This document shows positions 46,401 through 55,924 of a stretch of 64,000 nt of DNA, one piece after another (position 1 is the first letter of the stretch; every line of letters starts with the position of its first letter). Origin of the DNA: Galaxea fascicularis (lineage: Eukaryota; Cnidaria; Anthozoa; Scleractinia; Euphylliidae); assembly GCA_948470475.1 (NCBI GenBank), contig OX419343.1, positions 25,864,378 to 25,928,377 on the forward strand, in the 5' to 3' direction. The notes under the pieces are model-generated. The model searched no databases, was not told the origin of the DNA, and saw only the letters and a list, made by a program, of their open reading frames with translations. The translations under genes and the position numbers were made by a program.

Positions 46401-46721
46401 CATGTTTCCAACTATGTACTGCTTTCCTCAAGCTTTGCTCTTTTGCTTTTTCAGATTCAAGGAAAGCCTCTCATGTTGTGGTTTTCTTCTGTAAACATGT
46501 TTATCACGAAGACTGCCTGCCGGCGCGTGATGTGGTAATTATAACAGTCTCTTAATTTAAGAAAGCGTTGCTTTTATATATAACCAACATTTCGGTCGGC
46601 GCTTGAACAGAAATTGGTCTGTTTTCGTTTACAGGGACCTTTTTGCCAGATCTGCACGGCACACAGCCAGGTCAAAAGACAGCGGTCTCGGCACGTTGAA
46701 AGGACCGAAACACGCCCGTAA
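27882..46721 (+). CDS. VPS41: Vacuolar protein sorting-associated protein 41 (HOPS subunit)
   Basis: VPS41 is a HOPS subunit that tethers late endosomes, autophagosomes and AP-3 vesicles to lysosomes. 37 exons keep phase: 27882-27944, 28048-28206, 28445-28528, 28640-28714, 30426-30491, 30589-30654, 30966-31082, 31679-31743, 32446-32527, 32619-32682, 32968-33026, 33110-33154, 33596-33734, 35805-35866, 36043-36096, 36567-36623, 36957-37018, 37152-37233, 37759-37851, 38723-38794, 39330-39385, 39497-39544, 40134-40230, 40536-40577, 41256-41306, 41383-41442, 42564-42641, 43289-43343, 43726-43790, 44905-44980, 45129-45190, 45340-45414, 45567-45610, 45832-45887, 46147-46191, 46455-46534, 46635-46721. 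The total is 880 codons (human 854). Layout: acidic Glu/Asp stretch about residues 22-45, KLKYER, an N-terminal WD40-type propeller (FLALGTHYG, VTGGTK), a clathrin-heavy-chain-repeat region (AIEFAKDQDDEELWDDL), and a C-terminal RING-H2 (CHVC, FFCKHVYHEDC, CQIC, residues 815-860). The extra length over human comes mainly from the N-terminal acidic part. Confidence 0.98.
28874..29300. repeat. 139-bp-period minisatellite of CAT/ATC triplets
   Basis: Three successive blocks repeat at 139-bp spacing (for example CACAACTTACCATCATGACC recurs at 28978, 29117 and 29256), each built from degenerate CAT/ACC triplets. It lies in the VPS41 intron between exons 4 and 5. The long His/Ile and Met/Val open frames through it on both strands are artefacts of the triplet repeat. 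Confidence 0.92.
29462..29621. mobile_element. Tigger/pogo-like MITE, TA target duplication
   Basis: CAGTGGAACCC at the left and a degraded GGGTGCCACTG at the right form the ends, flanked by TA (29460-29461 and 29622-29623). Inner TTAATAC and GTGTTAATGGG words are mirrored. It is a relative of 53942-54111. Confidence 0.65.
33395..34105. repeat. Copies of a CCATACCCC / C-run MITE family around VPS41 exon 13
   Basis: 33395-33525 has GAATACATCCATACCCCTC and GAGGGATATGGATATGTTC bracketing a poly-C run. 33890-34105 repeats this twice with ATTCCATACCGCCCC and GGTATGGATGTTGTCTGG. A further degraded piece is at 52300-52385. These look like a MITE family with G/C-homopolymer cores that flank exon 13 on both sides. 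Confidence 0.55.
34310..34700. other. GC-rich non-gene segment in VPS41 intron 13
   Basis: This block is richer in G and C than its surroundings, with open frames on both strands (the longest is 131 codons on -), but no splice context or protein family that I recognise. It may be the remnant of a retroelement untranslated region, which I cannot confirm. Confidence 0.3.
36256..36330. mobile_element. 75-bp MITE remnant with TTA flanks
   Basis: AAGCCCCGGGTAAAC at the left mirrors GTTTAGCCGGGGC at the right. TTA lies on each side (36253-36255 and 36331-36333), consistent with a Harbinger-like 3-bp duplication. It is probably an internal-deletion derivative. Confidence 0.6.
36725..36925 (+). repeat. 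Dispersed GATCAGCATC repeat, copy 2
   Basis: It begins AACCCTGTAAACCCTAAGAG and ends TTTGATCTTATTAAGGGTTG. It is collinear with 4701-4870 and sits in VPS41 intron 16. Confidence 0.7.
38030..38195 (-). repeat. Dispersed CACGTGAC / CCAATCAGAT repeat, copy 4 (reverse)
   Basis: The plus strand shows GTCATCTGATTGGCTATGAA, GTGTCACGTGGC and AGTGTTTTATTGGTTGTT, the reverse complement of the order seen at 10660 and 13395. Confidence 0.6.
38849..39254. mobile_element. MITE (GGTTAGCGCTAACC type) interrupted by a SINE
   Basis: The left end GGGTCGAGTTGCTCGAAGC and the right end GCTTCGAGCAACTCGGCCC are inverted repeats. Each is followed inward by the palindrome GGTTAGCGCTAACC. A minus-strand SINE fills the middle (38917-39205), leaving only short MITE interior on each side. 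It lies in VPS41 intron 20. Confidence 0.8.
38917..39205 (-). mobile_element. tRNA-derived SINE, intact copy with (GTT)n tail
   Basis: Read on the minus strand, it starts GGAGCAGGGTTGGCGCAGTGG (A box), has GGGTTCGATTCC (B box), and ends with GTAGAGCACTCGTGTTCAGC, GACTTAAATAAAGG and a (TTG)n tail (plus-strand CAA run 38917-38944). It is the empty-site reference for the insertion at 5296/9168. Confidence 0.92.
41693..42058. mobile_element. 366-bp PIF/Harbinger-like MITE, TAA target duplication
   Basis: GGGAGCTTAAGCAACGA at the left mirrors TCGTTGCTTAAGCTCCC at the right. TAA flanks both sides (41690-41692 and 42059-42061). Subterminal GGCAACGAGAACG blocks are also inverted. The 88-codon open frame inside (41786-42052) belongs to the repeat and is not a gene. 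It lies in VPS41 intron 26. Confidence 0.85.
42746..42978. mobile_element. MITE with GGCCATTTTACAGTTGT ends, TA flanks
   Basis: GGCCATTTTACAGTTGT faces ACAACTGTAAAATGGTC, with TA on both sides. Inner AGTGACCTGGCC / GGCCAGGTAACTC and AACAAGGTCA blocks are mirrored too. A decayed relative spans about 56280-56485 in an EPC intron. Confidence 0.75.
43111..43230. mobile_element. 120-bp MITE with GCGCTCGAAAGCCGATTT ends
   Basis: GCGCTCGAAAGCCGATTT at the left and AAATCGGCTTTCGAGCGC at the right are perfect 18-bp inverted repeats around a C-rich, pyrimidine-only core. Confidence 0.8.
43825..44245 (+). repeat. Direct duplication of a roughly 150-bp unit
   Basis: The block from CATATTTCGTATGTTACATG to GTGATATGGTAAGGAGAAG near 43838-43965 is repeated near 44108-44250 with substitutions (shared GTTACATGTAGGGAGAATTT and CATTCCCTGTATTA). 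Both copies lie in VPS41 intron 29 and resemble half of the dispersed GATCAGCATC family. Confidence 0.6.
44633..44845. mobile_element. MITE with GCGAATGATACACGGTTCAA ends
   Basis: GCGAATGATACACGGTTCAA at the left and its exact reverse complement at the right bound a 213-bp element full of AACATTTGTTG / CAACAAATGTTG words. A lone end of the same family is at about 26340-26375 in POLR1B. Confidence 0.8.
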
Positions 46722-46725
46722 TAAA
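46720..46725 (+). terminator. Candidate poly(A) signal AATAAA overlapping the VPS41 stop
   Basis: The last VPS41 codons read CCG TAA, and the stop bases are also the first bases of AATAAA (46720-46725). If used, the 3' untranslated region would be about 20 nt. The next AATAAA is at 47938-47943. Confidence 0.4.
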
Positions 46726-46726
46726 C

Positions 46727-49700
46727 TTTGAATGGTACATGGCGTTATATCGAAGTTCAGAGTCTTCACAGGGTTCTTGTCTTAGAAGGCAAGCTCTTCA
46801 TTCCCGTCGATTAATTGGCAAACTGAAAGATCTAACTCATGCGATTTTCAACAGTGTAACGTAATTACCGGAATAACTGCCCCCTTAAAAAAGAGGAGAG
46901 CGAAGCAATGAATGCGACCAATGCAGGGTGCCGATCAATTGGATACCGAAAAAGATCGTGTATATACCTCTTACAAACCAATTTCAAGGTCCGTACTTAA
47001 AGTAACGGACCGAGGTTTTCTCGTTGATTGTGGCCGAAGCGCGAGGGCCATAATTCAACGGGAAAAAACGAGGATCCGTAACTTACAGCACGGACCGAGA
47101 AAATGAGTTTAGCAACTGAGATATTTATTATATCTCTGAGGTTAATCGGGCGCGCGGGAAAGGAAACTTTCCAATTTAGCGGGCCGTACAAAAGAATACG
47201 GCCCGGAAAATTGACCAATCACAGCGTGCGTAACTGAGAGATATTATAAAACCCAAGCGATGATGGGATTTTATTTGATTTGCTTTTGATTACTTGGCAA
47301 TCAACATTATTTACTTCAGCATGAGAAATTTCGGGTCCGATTAAAAAGCTTAAGAAATCGCACCCACAACAAACCAAGCATTATTTGACATGAGGTCGTT
47401 TTTGGGACCCTGGAAAGGAATCACCAATAGGTAATAGAAAGTGTTTTTATTGGATGCGCGATCTCTAGGAATTCTATTGCATTAAAGTGATCACGCTTTT
47501 GGGTTAATGTTAAATTACAAGGCAAACCCTGAAATGTTGTTGTCAGCGATTTATTGTACACAAATACGTTAGAAGAGAATATGAAAGAGTCACTTGTACA
47601 AAGAGTGTCTTAGTTCCACGTCAATTGCGTTATAAAATATAGGCCTTTTCATCTAAGTAGAACAATTGAATTAAAACTTTGCCATCGCACTTAGTACGGT
47701 GCTCAAAGAGCGCTGCATTAAGCTGAGCAGCAATTCATCAGTAGACAATGCAATGTCCTTGCCAGATATTGCGTTACTTGGGTGTGTTTCCACACATCCA
47801 GTTCGTGACTATCCGAGTAACGCGATCTCTGCAGACGAAAATACTGTACTCAACAATGCTATTTGTGGTAATTATCGCATCGTAGTTAACACGGAAAGAA
47901 GTGTGATGCGCGAATATTCTTCCTATAATTTGTAACAATAAATAATGTCATAAAAAACGGGCTCATTATTTGTTTATTAACTTTTTACACTGATCGGTCC
48001 CGTTGACAATAACACAAAGTGATTGTACATTCCTTGTTGCGGTAAGACCTTTTGGACTAGATCACAGAAAAGGTGTGAAATCCCAAGACGGAAACAAGAA
48101 GCATCGGTACTTAACGATGATCTCTCTGGTTAATGGCAGTCTCCGCTCCGAAAAAAAAATGGTGCGAGTTTGCGTTCCTCATTTCATATGTATGAATCTG
48201 GTCGCTCTCCGTAACTACAGCCTGTCCGTAGAAAAAAAATGGCAAGAATACTGAAATATTATACAAACCTATACGAAAAGCGTTAGGAAATCGATAAACA
48301 TAAGCTTGAACCAAGGTACAAAGAAAAGAGAAAACGTGTTCCTGTACAGCGCCAGGCAAGAAGAAATGCGCATATAATTATTTAATTTCCCACGGCTGCA
48401 GTTAAAGAGAACGGACAGCAAACTTTGTCGGTTCGCAGCTCTAGCCAGTTTGATCAACACGTCTGAGATTTCTAAAGAAACGTCTGCACTGATAAGTGAT
48501 TTCTGCTGAATATGTCCTAGATGCCAAGAAATCCATTGAATCCATTCCTGTAAAATTTGCCTTGTCCTACAAACCCGCTGTATGAACTAACCGTGGAGAA
48601 AGCCGGGAATTCCTATTCCGCAGTTACGAATTCCCCTGGAACACTGCGACCAATTTCTAAAAGTGGGACGTTTGGTCCGCTACTTTAATTCCATTTTCTA
48701 CCAACTCATAACAATTCTCGACCCTGCATACTGACGGCACGCCCTTTCCGTTGTCCGAAGAATTTCTTCATTTCACATTGTATTCCTTTATTTTACCAGC
48801 TATTATCACGTAGCGTTGGGCACACTGTTAATCGAAGTTCCTAACCCATCCAAAGTGCTTAAGATGCCATCCGTTCTACTCACCACATCTACTTCCCTGT
48901 AGAGAAAAGATTACATGACTGTTTACTCTGATATTCAGGATAATAACACAGCGGGTTCGGATCTACAAAATGTAGTGGTTCCGGCCGGAAAAGGGCAAAG
49001 AGAAAACAAAACTACTAATGCCTGAAGGCGACTTCCAGTGCTCAATTTGCCGTTCAGTGCCTTTTTAGATCTGCGCACGCCGTCGTCTCATTCGCCCCGT
49101 TATCCTTGTAAATCTGCCTAATTATCTCTACTACTTTAAATTTCACATCACGCTTCTAGCAGACGAGCGATTTTGCAGGCGAACTGAACTCGCTGAAATT
49201 TCTTTCAGCCCAGAGAGACTGCTAATGGTCTTCTTTAGCGCACAACCTGGCACGGCGTTCTCCGTAAAGAATGAGTCGCAATTTTTCCAGACTAGCTGAC
49301 TGAAACCACGTCAAGAACCAGTTTAGAGAAATGAGAAAGTGCTTCCTTTGCAATGACATCTGCAAATGGTTAGACTTTCTAGTCTTCTCGCATAAGGACG
49401 ATAAAGTAGGTCCCGTCTTACAACTCTCCACAATTAATTCTGTGGGACGTAACGAACCCTGGCCGTGACCACCCCTAGTGCTGACCTTGGGTTAATGCTC
49501 AACATAGGGATAACCTCATTGCACCTTTTACCCTGGACAGAATTCCAAGAAAAATTAGAGTGATTTTATATGATTCACCCTTTCGCTCCCACGATCTAAA
49601 CATTAATTCTACTTACTGTCTGCTATACATAGCTTACGCTAGTTCTGAGAATCTGGCTTTTAAACCCTAGTTGATTTTTTGTCTGCATATTGCAAGAGAC

Positions 49701-49741
49701 ATTACTTAATGGTCACTTCTGGGTGAAACGGCTAAGGCAAC
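46727..49741. other. Region between convergent VPS41 and EPC
   Basis: It includes an inverted-repeat-rich repeat at about 46960-47250 (GGTCCGTACTTAAAGTAACG, then GGATCCGTAACTTACAGCAC) and the presumed EPC 3' untranslated region, with a minus-strand AATAAA (plus TTTATT, 48787-48792). A 78-codon frame at 47699-47935 is followed at once by AATAAATAA. It has a possible acceptor upstream but no recognisable homology, so I leave it unassigned. Confidence 0.45.
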
Positions 49742-52700
49742 TTACATTTGTTCCACTCCCGAACCTTCAACAGCATTTGCCCTCAATGCACTACTTGCGG
49801 ACGACGATGAACTAAGACCAGAGGGAGAGAAAGGCGCGTTGCCCCGCGTCAGCGCAGCGTGTCCAGAAATGTTTGAGTTCACCGGAAAGTTCAGTGCGAA
49901 CACCGCCTTCATGGGTGCCGTAGAATACGCGGCGTTTTTAGTGAGTGTGTTAGTGGTGTAACCTCCTTGGTTTGATAACGGTCCATTAGATAAAGAGCTC
50001 CGGCTCATGTTGGTGTGCGTAAAGTTCGGTCCCACAACTCCATTTGTCGGGGTGGGGTTAAGCGAGAATTTTGATCTTGGCTGCGTAGAGAAGCTTCTGT
50101 GGAGACGTGGTCTGGGCTCCCCGCTCTGCTTACTGACAGACGGGGATTCCGCTAATGAAACTGGAGAAGATGAAAGCGACGACAATGATATTTGTGAAGG
50201 TGGAGATTTCGGTCTGTAATGCGGCCTGGGAAAAAGATAGGAAAACGAAACAAAAGATCTGTTAATGTTTAATCTTTCAAAAAAGTAGCAGCTCTATTAT
50301 AACAGGTAATGAAATTAACATGAATTCAGTAAAAGAACTTTTTGAAGCGGATTATTTTGGACATCGGGGTTAATCTAAGGGACGGACAGAGGGGGTTTAA
50401 CTTATTGATTAAAATTTTGGGCTTATACGTGGGATATTACAAATATCAGCATACAAGAGCAGTCTAACTTACAGTAGAGGTTTCTTCCAGCCTGTGAGAT
50501 GATCGTAGGGGAACAAGCCGTTTGGCAACGAGAAGGAAGATGTGGAGGAGTTGAGGCGTGTGTCTAATTCATCCAAATCTTCAGATAAAGGACTATAAAC
50601 TCGATCCATGTACACTCTATTGAAAAAGATATTGTATAAACAACAAGTAAGAACATAGGATTTGGTATATTTCCCTTACATTACTACACTACGACGTACT
50701 AAAAGATCAACGTTGATCAAGGCTATCTTCACAGTAAATACCTTGAATGTCTTTACCTCCCAAGTTTAATCTCGAGTGTTTGGGATGTGACACCCAGCAA
50801 AACGCACGGCGACTCTTAGGAGTTACAACTGGGAGTCGATTTTTACTTCGTCAGAAAAACCAACAAAAGGCGTTAACGCGGTTTTACCTTCCTCCACGGC
50901 CCACTCTTCTCCGCGCAAACCCGATAACTCTCTGTGGAGACGATATGGATGTACAACTAAAGCGAAATCTTCTGTCACCCAGACCTCCCTCGGCTGGATC
51001 TACCCACGGGAGAGGCTGGGGCGAATCGAAACGCGGCTGAAAACAACAACAAATACAACTTTAAAATCCGTTAATAAACAAAACTTGGCCAATCAAACTT
51101 GCGTATCTCCTTCTCTCTCTAAAAGAAATGTGTGAAAATGTTGATTCAACCAACTAACCGACAAGTATTTGACACCAAGCTTTCTTTTGAATCCAAATCT
51201 CCCATCTGGATCTTCCTCGTCATCTTCAGGTTCTGACGGAATATCGACCTGTGAACATATAAGGTGGGCAATATTACCACAACATTTCAGCTAATAACAG
51301 TTTCAAATTTTGCTGATGACTTTCCACCAGGCTGCTTTTTTCACTGTGATTCTCGAATCCTGTTCAAGCCAATGACTCACAATACAGATACGCTTGGTTG
51401 TTTTTGCAAAAAAGCAATCTGGCATTGTCAAACAGATGTACATCATTTTAAAAAATCCATACGTAAATGAGTTTGAGCGCACGGGGCCTAGAGGCAACAT
51501 GGCTATGACAAGCGACAAAAATCAACAGAAAAAGCGTGACAGTTCACTTTCAATTCCTCTTCGTTTCCTTTGCGACAGTGTCATTAATTTGTCCCTGACC
51601 AAACAGGTGACACACAGGGTTGCAAACAAGCAACACCAGACCACCCCTTCTAAGGCCTCACACATGAGGAAGAAGGTAGACAAGCGCTAAGACCATAAAT
51701 CACAAAGTTCACTAACTGGAGCCGGTGATACATGGATGAGTTCTTCATCATCACTGAACACCACTGCATCACCAGCTGGTGGAACAAGGGGAATCTTGGC
51801 ATGGTGATGAAGTTTGGGTCTCTTGATCCTGTGGAAAAATTCAGAACAAAATTACTATTATTGATTTGCAGGTGAAGAAGTGCAACAGAATAACCTCAAA
51901 TACGTAAGTTTATTCAACAGTAATCAGAATTTACTTTTCACCATCATCTACTTTGTCTAGATTTTCACTCAAATCATCGAACAAATTCATCAGCTCATCA
52001 CCTTCTTTGGTTGACTCAGATGGCTATTTCAAAAATTACTGAAAACCCTGTAATAAAATTTGCATTTACTGCTGGTTAACCACATAAAAATTAATTTGAG
52101 ACACTTGCCCTAATTCATTGATGAAGTCATTCTTTCCTAATCGTGGCCTCTCCTGCAAAGACAGTTTTAAGAAATTAATAGTCTGGGATATCATTTAAAT
52201 GTAACTTTTCAGAAATGGATGATTGCACAGTAAAGAGAGAAAAGTTCACAAAGTATTTCTTCTCACATTTCACATCCCTTGAATGTGTTTATTGTGTGGT
52301 TCCAAAAAATATCTCCCCCCCCCCTACACAGAGGTTTTTTTTATTCCCCCCCCCCCTCCAAACAATATTTCCTGCAACTGCACAATAATCACACATCATA
52401 ACAACACTGCATCTCACTTGTAGCTGCCTTCTCCACAGTTCCTGCTCCCTGTCTCCTGCTGTGACAGCACCAGGCGTGACATTTTCGCCATAACCTGCAG
52501 ATGTCGGCACGGTAAGGTTGGTGGCGGGTGGCTGATATCTGATCATATCCATACACTGTTGAAGGATTTGACCTGCATAATCTCCTGCAGTATATCTAGA
52601 ATAATCACACAAGTTAGTCAGCATGTTACAGCTTTCCTTCCATTGTTTTTACACAACTCAAGGCTGATTTAGATGTCATGACATTTGTTACTGTCACTAT

Positions 52701-55700
52701 AAACATGCAACTTCTGCAGCACTCACTGCTTGTCCCATGCAAAAAATGATATGCAACAATGTTGTCACTCAACATTGCTGCCAACACCTATGACTAATGC
52801 ATGGTTTTAACACCTTTTAAAACCCTGAAACATTTTTTGGGCTGTGTAGATCTGTTGTGAAGATGTTGTAGGTCTGATTTACATGACACCATTCGTTTTG
52901 CAGTGGTGGCATCAGCTGTTATCGCTGTTTCGCCGTGACATTAATCGAACCGAAATCAGACTGGCTCTGTACTTCAAACATCGTAGACTTTATTTGTTTT
53001 CACGAAGACGAGTTTGACTAGGAGAAATGATAAGCAAATAGAAAATAAATACAACAGTGATAAGTGAAGGAAACTCGACAAAATCCAGAAAAACCAAAGC
53101 ATTCACGACTTACAGAAATTCCACCAGAATGAACAGCTAGGAAACGAACAGATCCTGGATTTACAACGCAATAGCAATTCGCTCTAACGGGTTTGTAGAT
53201 ATTTCTAAAATAATCAAACCGTAGCTAACAATTGCGTATAAATACGCGCGAAAAGCGAAAATGTAAATTACTTGACCCGTAGGGACATCATGATCGCACT
53301 AGGAATATAAAACAATAGAAAGCAACGCAAGAATGTTACATCAGCTAATCGCATGCAACAGTCATAAGTAACAATCACCTAAATCAGCCTTTACACTTCC
53401 CAATTTTCTGCCACAGTATGCCTGCCCTTCATTCCAACCCTACAACCCCATTGCCCCCCCCCCCCACCCTCCCAAAAATAACATAAAAAAATCTCTCACA
53501 AAAAGGGTGTTGAAAAGGGTCTGAAAGTCTGTTGCCCAGTTTACCTCTTCTCAAAAACTTCAACGGTGAGCTGAAGATGTTCCTTCTTGGATTGTTCTCT
53601 TCTTTTCACCATATCCAGAATTGTACACGCCCTATTCAAGTCACGTCGGAGTTTGAGCATCTTCTCATATGAAGCCTCGTCATTCTTGCGATTCTGAAAA
53701 AAAAAAACAGGAACAATTCAAAATCACAAGGAGTTCCAGAATTGGTAGCCTTTATCAGGGGTTTCATTAGAACCCGCAACTGGTGAAAACTGCCACCTAC
53801 TTTCTCTAGATTTCACTATAGTGATTAAAAAAATTAATCAGGTCACCGCTTACTTTAGCTAGCTCAGACAACTATTTAAATTATTGAAACCCCTGCTTTA
53901 TGGTAATACATTATTAAGTTAAGCAACAAAGGAGGTCACTACAGTGAAACCCCGCTCTACGGACACCCACTTAAAATGGACAGTTTTCTTTGTCCCAACA
54001 ACCAAAAAGCTCACATATTTTCTCTTAAATTAGCCCGCTTAATACGGACACCCGGCCAATGCGGACACTTTATCATGTCCCTTTGGTGTTCGTATTAACA
54101 GGGTTCCACTGTATTTAGAACTCATACATGTAAGAACTGTACCTTTCTTGTTTGCATCTTCTCTGTTCTTCTTCTGAACGCCACATATGGATCACTGGCA
54201 GATGATCCATCTCTTTTTTCTCCTTTCAGCTGAGGGATCAGTGAGATCACCAAATCCTTCTGTGAAAAGACAACAGAAGAGAATCTCATGCCTCACATCC
54301 TACCTTAACCCTTAAGGCCCGTTTACACAGGCGATTTTTGTCACGCAACACAATGCAATTTTTGTCGCGCTCTGAATTTCAACTTCAAATCGCACGTGGA
54401 AACCAGGTGCAATTTTCAGTGCAATTTGTCGCCGCGATACTGCAGGGGTTTCGAACATGTTTGAAACTTGATGCAACTTTAGCGCGACAAAAATTGCATC
54501 GAGTTGCCGCGACAAAAATCGCCTGTGTAAATGGACCTTTAAAACCCCAAGATCAAAATTCCCATTTGTTGCCTCAACACATTTCCTATGAAAGCAGTAG
54601 GGAGAAATTGTTAAAATATCAAGCAAATTCATCTTGTGTGATGCTGTCCTTAATTCTCGTGACCACTCTGTTTTAATACAAGGTGTTGATATTACAAGAG
54701 GAAATTTGATGCTGACCACTCTTTAAAGGGTTAAGGGTTAACCGCCCCATGTTAGCATGTATTCACTTCAACATAACTGTAAAACAACTCGTTGGTTTAA
54801 CAACAAATTATTTTACAATCCATGTTAGATTATATATCAATAATTGGCCAAAACTTTGTTTAAATGAACGTTTTGTTTTCTGTTTACATATTTTGACCAA
54901 TGTTTGACATTGATGGCGTGCTGTTAGATGTTTATACATGCATTCAACTTTATTTTTACAATAAATGTTCACTGTTTTGTACAACAACAAGACAAATCAT
55001 GCTAGAACCATATAATAACAAGGTCGACTGTCTTACCAGCTTTTTCCTTTTGCTCAGCCAATACTCGTACAATGGCTTCATAATCTCAGCACTCACTTCC
55101 TTCAGTAAAGCCTTTGCTTCATTAAAGGAGACAGCCTTGAAAAAGAAAATCAACTCACTTCGGTTTTCAAGTTAAACAAAGTATTCACAGTAAACACAAT
55201 AAACAAACCAGCACTATTAATCCTAAATTCATTGAAGTCTCAGATACCACACTACCTAAACAAAAAATTAAACCACAACATCAAGATAAAGATTATGTTA
55301 CATTTTAAAGGGAGAGGGTCAAATGAATGTACCTGATTTCCTGAGTTTTTTTCCAACTGATCAAGGAGCTGCTCAAATTTGAAGGGGGTTAAGAGCTCCT
55401 GCAACAGAAGTCAAACTTCATTCATACAAACTCTTGAGAATCAATAAAAATTTATTGTTTAGTATTGACTAAAACAATTCTGAAACAGCTAAGCTTTGAA
55501 AATGGATAACAGCCTTAAGTCTGACCTTCTTTTTGTTGAAATTGCTCAACCAGCCCTCATCCTCAGTGTCCATGTCATATTCAGGCAATTCCTCTTCAAA
55601 GTTGAATGCTTCAAAATAAAAAAGGTTGAACATTTTTTATTCTACATATCCAAAAGGGTTTAAGGGCTGGGCATGAGATTCTGAATTACATTCTACAATT

Positions 55701-55888
55701 GCACCAATGCGTGACTCAACAGTATGTGACCACAAGAGATTATTTCACTTCTAAGCAGCAAGGCATCTACATTGTAAAATACAGGTAGCTATGGCAACAG
55801 ATATAGATATTATCTATTATTATTCATTATTACCACACGCATAATTCACCATAACCGGCTGCTGTTCACCAAATCTGGAAAGAAACTT

Positions 55889-55924
<36 letters not shown>

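Noticed and set aside
47699..47935. 78-codon ORF followed directly by AATAAA, as a possible terminal exon
   Set aside because: No homology was recognised and no partner exons were found. It was kept only as a remark in the intergenic entry.
52101..52112. Possible GC-AG intron in EPC (AGG|GCAAGT)
   Set aside because: That border puts the next exon out of frame, with a stop. Using the GT four bases further (GGGCAA|GTGTCT) keeps phase, so it is an ordinary GT-AG intron.
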